Assembly (NCBI GenBank): GCA_023443455.1
Contig: JAEZUE010000017.1
Span: 1-35,728, forward strand
Origin: Verrucomicrobiota bacterium
GTDB taxonomy: Bacteria > Verrucomicrobiota > Verrucomicrobiia > Opitutales > Opitutaceae
Direction: 5' to 3'
Length of the DNA: 35,728 nucleotides
In this document: one piece after another, positions 20,414-27,558 of the stretch
How the letters are laid out: the number at the start of each line of letters is the position of its first letter
Numbering within the stretch: position 1 is the stretch's first letter
Program-made: the position numbers and the translations under genes
The notes under the pieces: generated by a model
Database searches by the model: none
What the model was told of the DNA's origin: nothing
The model's input: only the letters and a program-made list of their open reading frames with translations

Positions 20414-23011
20414 ATGTCCGAACCGACCGCCGGCGCGTCGTTGCGCATCTTCCTCCCGCCCAATCTCGCCAGCAGCGCCCCGCGCGACGCGATCCCGCTG
20501 AAGATCGAGGGCACCACCGGCGACCTGCCGGTCATCCTGCAAGGAGCCTGCACCGGCCGCGGCCCGTGGTTGCTGCAGATGAAACGCGCCGAGCTGCGCG
20601 CCCTGCTTTTCCTGCTACGCGGCGCCACCGCCTTCCGCTGGGCCAACCGCCCCTTCGACCCGATCCCCTGGCACGGCACCACGCTCGTCGGCGTCGGCGA
20701 ACATCTCGGGGAGACCGCCAACCAAAAGTTGGAGACCGGAAACACGAGCGCGGCCCCCAACACCGATCGTTCCGCGCTGATCCGCGAGATCACCGGAGCC
20801 CGCAAACCGCTCGGCGCGCCGCGGCCCTCGCTGCCGCCCGGACTGCGCACCGGCCGCAGCCCGCGAGTGCCGCCGCTGCGGCCCGGCCAAAGCGTGCGGC
20901 CGAACGCACCGGTCTCCTCCTGCCTCGTGGTCGACGGCTCCGAGCACTTCCTGGCGATCACCCTGCCCTCGCGCGAAAACATCTCCTACCCGGCCATCCT
21001 CGACGCGGTGAAGACCGCCGGTTTCCAACTCGAGCCGGCCACCCGCAAATGGTGGCTGCGCGACCGCCACCGCACACTCTCGTTCCTCGCGTCGTATTGG
21101 GAGCGCATGGAAAAAGGCTGGGCGGCCGAGTTCACCGAGAATTTCCGCCGCAACACCGCGAAGCTGCGCTTCGCCTCCGTGTCCGCCGCAGTCGCCGAGA
21201 TCGGCGACGAGTTCGAGGTCTCGATCGCGCTCGATGCCGGCGGCGCCTCGTTGGAGGCCCTCAAGGGCCAGCTCGCCCAGGGCCGCGGCTATGTCGAACA
21301 CGGCGGCGCGGTCTACATCGTGCCGACCGCCGCGCTCGAGCAGTTGCACAGGGCCGAGCAGGTGCTCGCCGGCTCGCTGCACGCCCCGCTCCTGCCCGGC
21401 GCCCGCCAACGCGTCGCCCGTCACCGCGCCGCCGAGCTGCAGGACACGCTCGAGTCGCTCTCGCCCAACTTCCGGCCGCCGGAGGCTTGGCGCGAACACA
21501 GCGCCGCCCTGCGCGAACTCACCCGGCTCGCGCCCGCCCCGCTGGCCGCCACCCTGGCCGCCATCCTGCGCCCGTATCAAAACATCGGTGCCGCCTGGCT
21601 CTGGCACCTCGCCCGCCGCGGCCTCGGCGGCGTGCTCGCCGACGAGATGGGCTTGGGCAAGACCGCCCAGGCCGTCGCCCTGCTCGGCGCGTGGCACGCC
21701 GGCACCGGCAACCGGAATCCGGAGACCGGATCGCCCCCCGCCGGCCATCGACCGTCGTCCAACTCCCGTCCGGCCTCCCTGGTCGTCTGCCCGGCCTCGC
21801 TCACCGAAAACTGGAGACGCGAACTGGCGCGCTTCGCCCCCGAGCTGCGGGTCTTCGTGCACCACGGCGCCTCGCGGCTCGCCGCCGCGCCCGACGGCCG
21901 CGCCGTCGACGTGGTCGTGACCTCCTACGGCACGCTGGTGCGCGACCAGGAGCTGTTCGCGGAGAACGAGCTGGGCTGCCTGATCGCCGACGAAGCGCAG
22001 CACGCCAAGAACCGCCGCACCCAGGCGGCCACGGCGTTGCGCGCGCTCACCGCCAAGGCGCGCTTCTGCCTCACCGGCACCCCGGTCGAGAACAGCCTCG
22101 AGGACCTGCGTTCGCTCTTCGACATCGTGCTGCCCGGCGCCGTCGGCGCGATCCCCGGCGACGCCCGGGGCGAGGAACGCGCCTGGCACGAGCAGCGCCT
22201 CCACCGCCAGACCGCGCCCTACATTCTGCGCCGCACGAAGGCACAGGTCGCCACCGAGCTGCCGGCCAAGCTCGAGCAGGTCGTCTGGTGCGAGCTCACC
22301 GACAAACAACGCAGCTGCTACGACGAGGTGCGCGCGGCCACCGACCGCGAAATCGACAGCCTCGCGTACGCGAACCGCTCCGAGTCGCAGATCCGCCTCG
22401 CGGTGCTCACCCAGTTGCTGCGCCTCCGCCAGGTCTGCTGCGACCCGCGCCTCGTCGAGAAACCCGAGGTCGAGAAATCGCGCTATTCGCCCGCCGACTC
22501 CGCCAAGCTCGCCGTGTTCCGCGAACTGCTCGCCGAGTCGCTCGACGACGGCCACCGCCTGCTCGTCTTCTCGCAGTTCACGCGACTGCTCGGCCTCGTG
22601 CGCGACGAACTCGCCGCGCAGGACATCGCGCACTGCTACCTCGACGGCTCGATGAGCCCCAAGGCCCGGCAGGCCGAGGTCGACCGGTTCCAGGGCGACG
22701 ACTCCGTACCCGTTTTCCTGATCTCGCTGAAGGCCGGCGGCACGGGCCTCAACCTCACCGGCGCCGACGTCGTCGTGCACCTCGACCCGTGGTGGAATCC
22801 CGCCGCGGAGGCGCAGGCCACCGACCGCGCCCACCGCATCGGCCAGACGCGGGTCGTGACCAGCTACAAGCTCGTGGTCACCGGCACGGTCGAGGAGAAG
22901 GTGCTCCAGTTGCAGGAGACGAAGCGCCAGCTGCTCGCCGGCGTGTTCGAAGCCAGCGACGAGCTCAACTCCCGGCTCGAGCTCGCCGACCTGCGCGCGC
23001 TGGTGGGCTGA
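20414..23011 (+). CDS. SNF2-family helicase with an uncharacterised N-terminal region
   Basis: 865 aa from the ATG at 20414, 10 nt after the acyltransferase stop; a TTG three codons earlier is less likely. The ATPase core (about 385-865) has motif I DEMGLGKT (410-417), motif II DEAQHAKN (526-533), motif III LTGTPVENSLEDL, motif IV LLVFSQFTRLLG, motif V LISLKAGGTGLNLTGADVV and motif VI ATDRAHRIGQTR. This is the Rad54-like bacterial SNF2 class, which translocates on double-stranded DNA. Residues 1-380 contain no SWIM zinc cluster and I do not recognise them. Two hydrophilic insertions, NQKLETGNTSAAPNTDR (103-119) and GTGNRNPETGSPPAGHRPSS (430-449), have a repeat-like composition. Its biological role is not evident: no nuclease or methylase is adjacent. 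Confidence 0.93.
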   Translation: MSEPTAGASLRIFLPPNLASSAPRDAIPLKIEGTTGDLPVILQGACTGRGPWLLQMKRAELRALLFLLRGATAFRWANRPFDPIPWHGTTLVGVGEHLGETANQKLETGNTSAAPNTDRSALIREITGARKPLGAPRPSLPPGLRTGRSPRVPPLRPGQSVRPNAPVSSCLVVDGSEHFLAITLPSRENISYPAILDAVKTAGFQLEPATRKWWLRDRHRTLSFLASYWERMEKGWAAEFTENFRRNTAKLRFASVSAAVAEIGDEFEVSIALDAGGASLEALKGQLAQGRGYVEHGGAVYIVPTAALEQLHRAEQVLAGSLHAPLLPGARQRVARHRAAELQDTLESLSPNFRPPEAWREHSAALRELTRLAPAPLAATLAAILRPYQNIGAAWLWHLARRGLGGVLADEMGLGKTAQAVALLGAWHAGTGNRNPETGSPPAGHRPSSNSRPASLVVCPASLTENWRRELARFAPELRVFVHHGASRLAAAPDGRAVDVVVTSYGTLVRDQELFAENELGCLIADEAQHAKNRRTQAATALRALTAKARFCLTGTPVENSLEDLRSLFDIVLPGAVGAIPGDARGEERAWHEQRLHRQTAPYILRRTKAQVATELPAKLEQVVWCELTDKQRSCYDEVRAATDREIDSLAYANRSESQIRLAVLTQLLRLRQVCCDPRLVEKPEVEKSRYSPADSAKLAVFRELLAESLDDGHRLLVFSQFTRLLGLVRDELAAQDIAHCYLDGSMSPKARQAEVDRFQGDDSVPVFLISLKAGGTGLNLTGADVVVHLDPWWNPAAEAQATDRAHRIGQTRVVTSYKLVVTGTVEEKVLQLQETKRQLLAGVFEASDELNSRLELADLRALVG

Positions 23012-23295
23012 AGCAACGCTTCGGTCGGTCTGCCCGACGGTCCGGCGAGTTGCGCCCCGCGGAGACGCGTCGGGGCGTTGCTCGCCGCCGCCCCGACGAT
23101 TCGACGGCATGGGCCTTTGTTTCCTTCGTCACCTGTTGTCGTCCGCTGAATTTGAAAGGCAGCAAAGGGCGGGGACGCCTCGCCCGACCCCGGCCAAACG
23201 CGTCGAATTGGGAGGCGCCGCGAAACCCGCAAAAACCGAAAAAACCCATTGACGCCACCCCCGGCCACCACCTTCATTCGCCCCCTCGCAGATAT
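23012..23295. other. Intergenic stretch upstream of tRNA-Phe
   Basis: Holds a short-period tract (CCTTTGTTT, CCTTCGTCA, CCTGTTGT at 23114-23139) and A-rich sequence (23230-23245) before the putative tRNA promoter. No gene or helicase terminator recognised. Confidence 0.5.
23249..23278 (+). promoter_or_regulatory. Possible tRNA-Phe promoter
   Basis: TTGACG (23249-23254) matches the -35 consensus at five of six positions. With an 18-nt spacer a weak TTCATT (23273-23278) occupies the -10 position, about 18 nt before the tRNA. A-runs at 23231-23245 could act as an UP element. Confidence 0.4.
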
Positions 23296-23371
<76 letters not shown>

Positions 23372-23375
23372 CTTT

Positions 23376-23412
23376 GAACCCGTCACTCCCGCAGTGACGG
23401 GTTCGTTGTTTT
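23376..23412 (+). terminator. Intrinsic terminator after tRNA-Phe
   Basis: GAACCCGTCACT (23376-23387) pairs perfectly with AGTGACGGGTTC (23393-23404) around CCCGC, followed by GTTGTTTT. Confidence 0.92.
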
Positions 23413-23520
23413 CGGGAGGCGCGTTTCGACGAGAAACCCGCAACCGGCCACGATTCCCGCCGCCACGTCGCCGAAGAACCCGGCCACCACGCTTCGCGGA
23501 GGTCAGGCCGGATCGGGGCA

Positions 23521-23562
23521 TAAAAAACCCCCGCTGAACCATTGTGGGGGGCAAAGCGGGGG
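23521..23562 (-). terminator. Terminator-like hairpin on the minus strand
   Basis: Read on the minus strand, CCCCCGCT (23562-23555) pairs perfectly with AGCGGGGG (23535-23528) around a 19-nt loop, followed by TTTTTTA. This is a good intrinsic terminator shape, yet no annotated gene on the minus strand lies upstream of it before murA. It may end an unannotated small transcript. Confidence 0.55.
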
Positions 23563-23702
23563 AGTGGCCAAGGCCGCAACTGCGGGTTAGGGTCCCGGCC
23601 GGGGATCGATTCCGCAAAGCTCGGCGCACTTGGCGAGCCCAAATTCCACCCACGCGCGCACAAACGGTCACCCGGCCGCAAACGTTTCACCCCATCCATC
23701 CC

Positions 23703-23756
23703 CCCAAACAACGCGTTTTGGTGGTGCGACCGCACCACCAAAACGCGTTGTTTGGG
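23703..23756. repeat. 54-bp near-perfect palindrome upstream of murA
   Basis: Arms of 26 nt, 23703-23728 and 23731-23756, are perfect inverted repeats separated by AC. Each arm contains AACGCGTT and, on one strand or the other, CAAAACGCG. It ends 63 bp before the murA start. It could form a long cruciform or RNA hairpin in the leader. Confidence 0.95.
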
Positions 23757-23818
23757 CTCTCCAGCGCTTTTCGCATTCAACCCGCGGGCGTACTTCTCCA
23801 CGCTGCGCCGCGTATCCC

Positions 23819-25108
23819 ATGTCCGACCTCCTCGTCCACGGCGGCAAGCCGCTTTCCGGCACCATTCGCCCCTCCGGCAACAAGAATGCCGCCCTACCCA
23901 TCTTCTGCGCCGCCCTGCTCACCGACGAACCAGTGCGCTTGACCAACGTCCCCGGCATCACCGACCTCGAGAAACTCGTCGCCTTCTGCACGCGCCACGG
24001 CTCGCGCATCGCCTGGGACCGCACCGCCGGCACCATGGAGATCGACCACTCCGGCTTCCGGCCCGAGTTCGAGAGCAGCGAACTCCCGCAGGACATGCGC
24101 TCGACCGTCCTGCTCTACCCCGCCCTGCTCCACCGCCTGCGCCGCATCGTCATCCAATCCAACACCAAGGGCTGCGCGCTCGGTATCCGCGAGCTGGACC
24201 CGCACTTCGACGTGCTCCGCAGCTTCGGCGCCGAACTCACCTTGGACGGCGAAACCGCGCTGGCGATCGACGGCCGTTTCCGCGGCGCCCGCCACTGGGC
24301 CGACTACATGTCGGTGACCGCCACGGAAAACTTCGCCATGGCTGCGGCCGTCGCCGACGGCACGTCCACGCTCGTCAACGCCGCCAGCGAGCCGCACGTG
24401 CAGGATGTCTGCAACGCGCTCGTCGCCATGGGCGCGAAGCTGCGCGGGATCGGCACCAGCCGGCTCGAGATCGCGGGCGTCGACCGTCTCCACGGCGCGG
24501 AGATCGCGATCAGCACCGACTACCACGAAGTCGTCACCTTCCTCGCCCTGGGGGCGATCACCGGCGGCGAGGTCCGCGTGACCGACACCCAGCCCGAGCA
24601 CTTCGACCTCATCGTGCGCTCGTTCGAGAAACTCGGCGTGCACCTCCGTTTCGAAGGCGACACCGCGATCGTGCCCGCCGGCCAGCACCTGCGTATCGAG
24701 GAACCGTTCACGACCAACCTGCTCGCCAAGATCGAGGCCGCGCCCTGGCCGTACTTCCCGGTCGACCTGCTGCCCGTGATGATCGCGCTCGCCGTGCGCG
24801 CCGAGGGCGCGATGCAGTTCTGGAACAAGATCTACGAAGGCGGCTTCACGTGGTTGCCCGAGATCGCGAAATTCGGCGCCCACGTCGTCGTGAGCGACCC
24901 GCACCGCATCATCGTCTTCGGCAACCGCCCGCTGCGCCCCGCCGCCGTCGAGGCACCGTACATCATCCGCGCCGCTGTCGCGCTCTACGCCGTGGCCGCG
25001 TCGATCCCCGGCCAGAGCGTCGTCAAGAACGCCGACGCCATCCGCCGCGCGCATCCAAGATTTGTGGAAAACCTCCGCGCCCTGGGTGCGGAGGTGGAGT
25101 GGCGGTGA
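23819..25108 (+). CDS. murA: UDP-N-acetylglucosamine 1-carboxyvinyltransferase (MurA family)
   Basis: 429 aa from the ATG at 23819; E. coli MurA is 419 aa. Catalyses enolpyruvyl transfer from PEP to UDP-GlcNAc, the first committed step of peptidoglycan synthesis, in the cytosol. EPSP-synthase fold landmarks: Lys22-Asn23 in SGNKNAALPIFCAALL; QDMRSTVLLYPALL (91-104); the loop Cys at 119 in TKGCALGIRELDPH, equivalent to E. coli Cys115; and FPVDLLPVMIAL (313-324) with the catalytic Asp at 315. The segment YEGGFTWLPEIAKFGA (339-354) replaces the usual ENRFMHVPEL-type sequence, so this may be a divergent paralog rather than the only MurA. The last 25 codons including the stop (25025-25108) are repeated at 25635-25709 beyond a toxin-antitoxin module. 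Confidence 0.9.
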   Translation: MSDLLVHGGKPLSGTIRPSGNKNAALPIFCAALLTDEPVRLTNVPGITDLEKLVAFCTRHGSRIAWDRTAGTMEIDHSGFRPEFESSELPQDMRSTVLLYPALLHRLRRIVIQSNTKGCALGIRELDPHFDVLRSFGAELTLDGETALAIDGRFRGARHWADYMSVTATENFAMAAAVADGTSTLVNAASEPHVQDVCNALVAMGAKLRGIGTSRLEIAGVDRLHGAEIAISTDYHEVVTFLALGAITGGEVRVTDTQPEHFDLIVRSFEKLGVHLRFEGDTAIVPAGQHLRIEEPFTTNLLAKIEAAPWPYFPVDLLPVMIALAVRAEGAMQFWNKIYEGGFTWLPEIAKFGAHVVVSDPHRIIVFGNRPLRPAAVEAPYIIRAAVALYAVAASIPGQSVVKNADAIRRAHPRFVENLRALGAEVEWR

Positions 25109-25151
25109 ACGCCCGCTTGCCAGCACCCGCCATCCGAGGTTCATTCCCGCC

Positions 25152-25358
25152 ATGTCCGTGAAGGAACAATTGCTCGCCGCCTTCCGCGCGCTGCCCGACA
25201 ACGCCACTTGGGCGGACGTTGAGGATCAACTACGACTGCTCAACGCTCTCCACCAGGCGGAAGGGGAAATCGATCGCGGCGAAGGCGTGGCGCAAGAAGC
25301 CGCCGAGGCCCGCATCCACTCATGCCTGCAAAAGTTGTCTGGGCGCCAAGTAGCCTAG
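25152..25358 (+). CDS. Antitoxin of RelE/ParE-type module 1
   Basis: 68 aa from the ATG at 25152 (MSVKEQLLAAFRALPDNATW). A small acidic helical protein, with TWADVEDQLRLLNALHQAEGEID in the middle and AEARIHSCLQKLSGRQVA at the end. Small proteins of this pattern are the usual partners of RelE/ParE toxins in proteobacteria and Verrucomicrobiota; they bind the toxin with the C-terminal half and often the operator with the N-terminal half. The toxin ATG lies inside this gene, 37 nt before its stop. It is 58 of 68 residues identical to the antitoxin at 27559. It begins 43 nt after the murA stop, so murA readthrough may transcribe it. Confidence 0.85.
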   Translation: MSVKEQLLAAFRALPDNATWADVEDQLRLLNALHQAEGEIDRGEGVAQEAAEARIHSCLQKLSGRQVA

Positions 25359-25621
25359 ACGACTTGGAGGCGGCGGTGGCCTACATCGCAGCCGACAATC
25401 CTCGAGCCGCGATCAAGTTCGGCGAGTCCTGCGTGGAACACGCCCGGCAACTGACCGTCTTTCCCCTTCTCGGCCGCCTCTATCTCGCGACTCCGCGCGG
25501 TGAAGTCCGCGAGCTCGTGATCGCACCGTATCGCCTGTTTTATCGGGTCGCCGCCGATGGTTCCAACGTCAGGATTCTCCGCGTCTGGCACGCCGCCCGC
25601 GGCGATCCGAGACTCCCCTGA
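25322..25621 (+). CDS. RelE/ParE-superfamily toxin, module 1
   Basis: 99 aa from the ATG at 25322, overlapping the antitoxin by 37 nt. Family pattern: VVWAPSSLDDLEAAVAYIA (a strand, then a helix beginning with SLDDLE), DNPRAAIKFGESCVEHARQL, FPLLGR, VRELVIAPYRLFYRV and VRILRVWHAARG near the C-terminus. This is the ParE/RelE fold, with the conserved Arg of YRLFYRV and the W-H-x-x-R ending. ParE members inhibit gyrase and RelE members cut mRNA on ribosomes; sequence alone does not decide. It is about 74 of 99 residues identical to the toxin at 27729. Confidence 0.9.
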   Translation: MPAKVVWAPSSLDDLEAAVAYIAADNPRAAIKFGESCVEHARQLTVFPLLGRLYLATPRGEVRELVIAPYRLFYRVAADGSNVRILRVWHAARGDPRLP

Positions 25622-25634
25622 CTCCATGATCCCA

Positions 25635-25709
25635 AAGAACGCCGACCCCATCCGCCGCGCGCACCCGCGTTTCGTCGAAAACCTCGGCGCCGAGGTGGAA
25701 TGGCGGTGA
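25635..25709 (+). pseudogene. murA 3'-end remnant
   Basis: Reads KNADPIRRAHPRFVENL then GAEVEWR and stop, matching the last residues of MurA (KNADAIRRAHPRFVENL, RAL, GAEVEWR). It starts 14 nt after the toxin stop. Codon choices here (CCG CGT TTC GTC) are the G+C-rich ones typical of this window, while the copy now attached to murA uses CCA AGA TTT GTG. That suggests this is the original chromosomal end and the attached copy arrived with the inserted segment (inference). Confidence 0.88.
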
Positions 25710-25729
25710 ATCCGTCGAAGGCCTTGCCT

Positions 25730-26245
25730 ATGTTCGGCTACCACAAAATCCGCTTCCTGAGTACGCTCGCCATCCTTGCGGCACTGCTCGCGGCGTACCG
25801 CTGGTACCGCATCAATGATATGGTCTCACGAAGCCCATACTGGGCTCAAAGTCCATCCAGCGCCAAGGAGTTCGGAGTCTTTATCGACTCCGTATCAGCG
25901 CCCGATCACCTCTCGGCCTCCGAGGGCATTTCGATTCCGATCGCAGCCATCTGGCGAGAACACAGTTACAGCTATCGACGAACCAGCCCCTTCACAGCAG
26001 CTGCAGTCGTCAACCAAGACCAAGCCGTTCACGTTCTGTTCTCCGGCAATGAACTGGTTCGACGTAACATACGTGATGGCTGGATGGTTCGCCTCGACTC
26101 CGAACAATTCACGCCAGTGCTTGCTTCGACAGGTACGCTCATCGGCCCGATCTCATCGGGGCCAAACAACAAGCATCGGCTCGCGGTCGTCTCTAGGGAG
26201 AGAGTGATCGCAGAGTGTGAATTCGCTTTCTCGGCCAAGCAGTAG
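25730..26245 (+). CDS. Orphan membrane-anchored protein, lower G+C
   Basis: 171 aa from the ATG at 25730; an upstream ATG at 25700 lies in the murA remnant and is rejected. One transmembrane helix at about 6-24 (IRFLSTLAILAALLAAYRW) is followed by a roughly 145-aa exterior domain with no motif I recognise (EFGVFIDSVSAPDHLSASEG, IPIAAIWREHSYSYRR, VHVLFSGNELVRRN). Its base composition is clearly lower in G+C than neighbouring genes and codons such as ATA and AGG occur, consistent with recent transfer. It directly follows the murA remnant, so it may be part of the same imported segment or old flanking DNA. Confidence 0.7.
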   Translation: MFGYHKIRFLSTLAILAALLAAYRWYRINDMVSRSPYWAQSPSSAKEFGVFIDSVSAPDHLSASEGISIPIAAIWREHSYSYRRTSPFTAAAVVNQDQAVHVLFSGNELVRRNIRDGWMVRLDSEQFTPVLASTGTLIGPISSGPNNKHRLAVVSRERVIAECEFAFSAKQ

Positions 26246-26267
26246 GCGATCATTCCGCCCGAAGCCT

Positions 26268-26723
26268 ATGAAACTCAAATACCTCTTCCTGAGCGTCTTC
26301 GCAGCATTCACCGCCGCCGCCCTCTCCACCGCCGCCCCCGCCCCTCAATCCCAGCCCGCCATGCCTCCTCCCTCGATCCCGAACACCGTCGACTACGTCG
26401 AGACGCCGTCGCGCGATCTTCCGCAGACCAAGGCCTTCTTCTCCGCGCTGCTCGGGTGGCGCTTCACCGAATACGGCGCCGAGTATCTCGCGTTTGAGGA
26501 CGGCCGGCTCAACGGCGGCTTCTACCGCTCCGACAAGGTCTCCAGCTACGAGGGCGGCTCGACCATCGCCGTGATCTACACCGAACATCTGGAGCAACTC
26601 CGCGACCGCGCGAAGGAACTCGGCGCCACGATCACGCGCGAAATCTTCAGCTTCCCCGGCGGGCGCCGTTTCCACTTCACCGAGCCCGGCGGCAGCGAGT
26701 TCGCCATCTGGTCGGACAAATAA
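26268..26723 (+). CDS. Exported VOC-superfamily (glyoxalase-like) protein
   Basis: 151 aa from the ATG at 26268 with a signal peptide (MKLKYLFLSVFAAFTAAALS, cleavage near residue 23). The mature part is a single VOC module: NTVDYVETPSRDLPQTKAFF, SALLGWRFTEYGAEYLAFED, GGSTIAVIYTEHLEQL, KELGATITREIFSFPGGRRF and HFTEPGGSEFAIWSD. The Glu in TEPGGSEFAIW is in the place of the usual last metal ligand. Most relatives are cytosolic dioxygenases, isomerases or resistance proteins; the signal peptide is unusual, and the activity is unknown. It starts 22 nt after the orphan gene. Confidence 0.85.
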   Translation: MKLKYLFLSVFAAFTAAALSTAAPAPQSQPAMPPPSIPNTVDYVETPSRDLPQTKAFFSALLGWRFTEYGAEYLAFEDGRLNGGFYRSDKVSSYEGGSTIAVIYTEHLEQLRDRAKELGATITREIFSFPGGRRFHFTEPGGSEFAIWSDK

Positions 26724-26793
26724 AGCTGGGACGGTTCTCCGAAGTGACCGGCGCGCGTCGAAACATCGCTCGCCGGGAAACGCACTGTCCAAC

Positions 26794-26818
26794 GGGCGTC
26801 GGCAAGCGACGCCCCTAC
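26794..26818 (-). repeat. GTAG-tagged REP-like hairpin (GGGCGTCG/CGACGCCC)
   Basis: Perfect 8-bp arms (26794-26801 and 26807-26814) around a 5-nt loop; on the minus strand GTAG precedes the stem (26818-26815). Confidence 0.7.
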
Positions 26819-26866
26819 GGTTCGCGTTCCCCCACGCCAGGGCCCCCAAATCGCGCGACATCACAT

Positions 26867-26890
26867 TGTAGCGCGAAGAAATTCTCGCGC
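26867..26890 (+). repeat. GTAG-tagged REP-like hairpin (GCGCGA/TCGCGC)
   Basis: GTAG (26868-26871) leads into arms GCGCGA and TCGCGC around GAAATTC, which can extend the stem. Same architecture as the other GTAG hairpins but a different stem sequence. Confidence 0.6.
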
Positions 26891-26971
26891 TCCGCGACCA
26901 GTTTGCTGGAAGGTTGGCGTGCGTTGCTCAAAACCCCGTTCCGAGCCGCGCCTCCCGCATTCTTCCACCCC

Positions 26972-27400
26972 ATGTCCATCGACTCCGGTTACCTCACCGC
27001 CGCCGCGTTCCGTTTCGAGGCCGCCCGCGGCGCCCACCATTCCGCCTTTGAAACCGAGATCATCGAGGAGGCCGGCCTTGCTGCCGTATCGCCCGACGAA
27101 CTCGCCCGCACCCTCTGGGAGTGGCTTGCCTCCGAGGGCGCCGATTCGCCCCTGCGCGGCTCCGCGTACTGGGCGCTCGGCAAACGCGGCGACCCACGCG
27201 ACTTGGCGCCGTTGATCGATGCGCTGCAGCGGGAATTGCCCCTCGATGCCGACGCGACCTACCAGATCATGATCGCCCTCAACAATCTCGGACAACCGGT
27301 CTTCCCGGCCGGGCAACGCGAGCACTCCTCGCGCAACCACGAAGGCAACTGCGCCGCCGCCCGCCACTACCTCGATCAGCGGCTCGGCGCCCCGTGCTGA
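26972..27400 (+). CDS. HEAT-repeat-like protein
   Basis: 142 aa from the ATG at 26972 (MSIDSGYLTAAAFRFEAARG). Helical throughout. SPLRGSAYWALGKRGDPRDLAPLIDALQRELPLDADATYQIMIALNNLG is a good HEAT/PBS-lyase-type repeat pair with the A-x-x-A-L-G and D-x-x-x-L-x-P-L-I-x-A-L pattern. Such proteins usually bind other proteins. The N-terminal residues 1-60 form a helical lead without a known signature. The function is unknown. Followed by a toxin remnant and toxin-antitoxin module 2. Confidence 0.72.
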   Translation: MSIDSGYLTAAAFRFEAARGAHHSAFETEIIEEAGLAAVSPDELARTLWEWLASEGADSPLRGSAYWALGKRGDPRDLAPLIDALQRELPLDADATYQIMIALNNLGQPVFPAGQREHSSRNHEGNCAAARHYLDQRLGAPC

Positions 27401-27425
27401 TCGCCCGCCGTCCCGCTCCGCCGGC

Positions 27426-27500
27426 GCGTCCTGCATCGTCACCGGCAACAAGGCCGATTTCCGCGGGTCGCCCATCCCCGTTGTCACGCCCGAAGAGTAG
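27426..27500 (+). pseudogene. C-terminal remnant of a PIN-domain toxin
   Basis: Translates as ASCIVTGNKADFRGSPIPVV then TPEE and a TAG, continuing LKQK. PIN-domain (VapC-like) toxins commonly end in xxIVTxNxxDFxxSPIPVVTPEEFL, so this is the last strand and helix of such a protein, with the Asp of the ADF motif still present. The rest of the gene is missing. The TAG falls where the family has a Phe. It lies directly between the HEAT-like gene and toxin-antitoxin module 2. Confidence 0.75.
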
Positions 27501-27558
27501 CTGAAGCAGAAGCCAACCGCCGCTTGCCAGGGCACCTCTGCCGTCCTTTATTCCCGCC

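Larger units (their letters stand above)
23413..23818. other. Intergenic stretch between tRNA-Phe and murA
   Basis: 406 bp with a minus-strand terminator-like hairpin at 23521-23562 and a 54-bp palindrome at 23703-23756. Minus-strand frames through it (including one that runs antisense into the tRNA) are spurious. A murA promoter is not evident. Confidence 0.55.
25025..25709. repeat. Direct repeat of the murA 3' end flanking toxin-antitoxin module 1
   Basis: Copy A is 25025-25108 (end of murA); copy B is 25635-25709. They align over 75 nt with 10 differences, plus one 9-nt in-frame gap in copy B (codons for Arg-Ala-Leu). Of the changed codons, only Ala to Pro alters the protein. Both copies end in the same Trp-Arg-stop. 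Between them lie the antitoxin and toxin genes and nothing else. Confidence 0.92.
26724..26971. other. Intergenic stretch with two GTAG hairpins
   Basis: 248 bp that hold the hairpins at 26794-26818 and 26867-26890 and no gene that I recognise. Confidence 0.55.
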
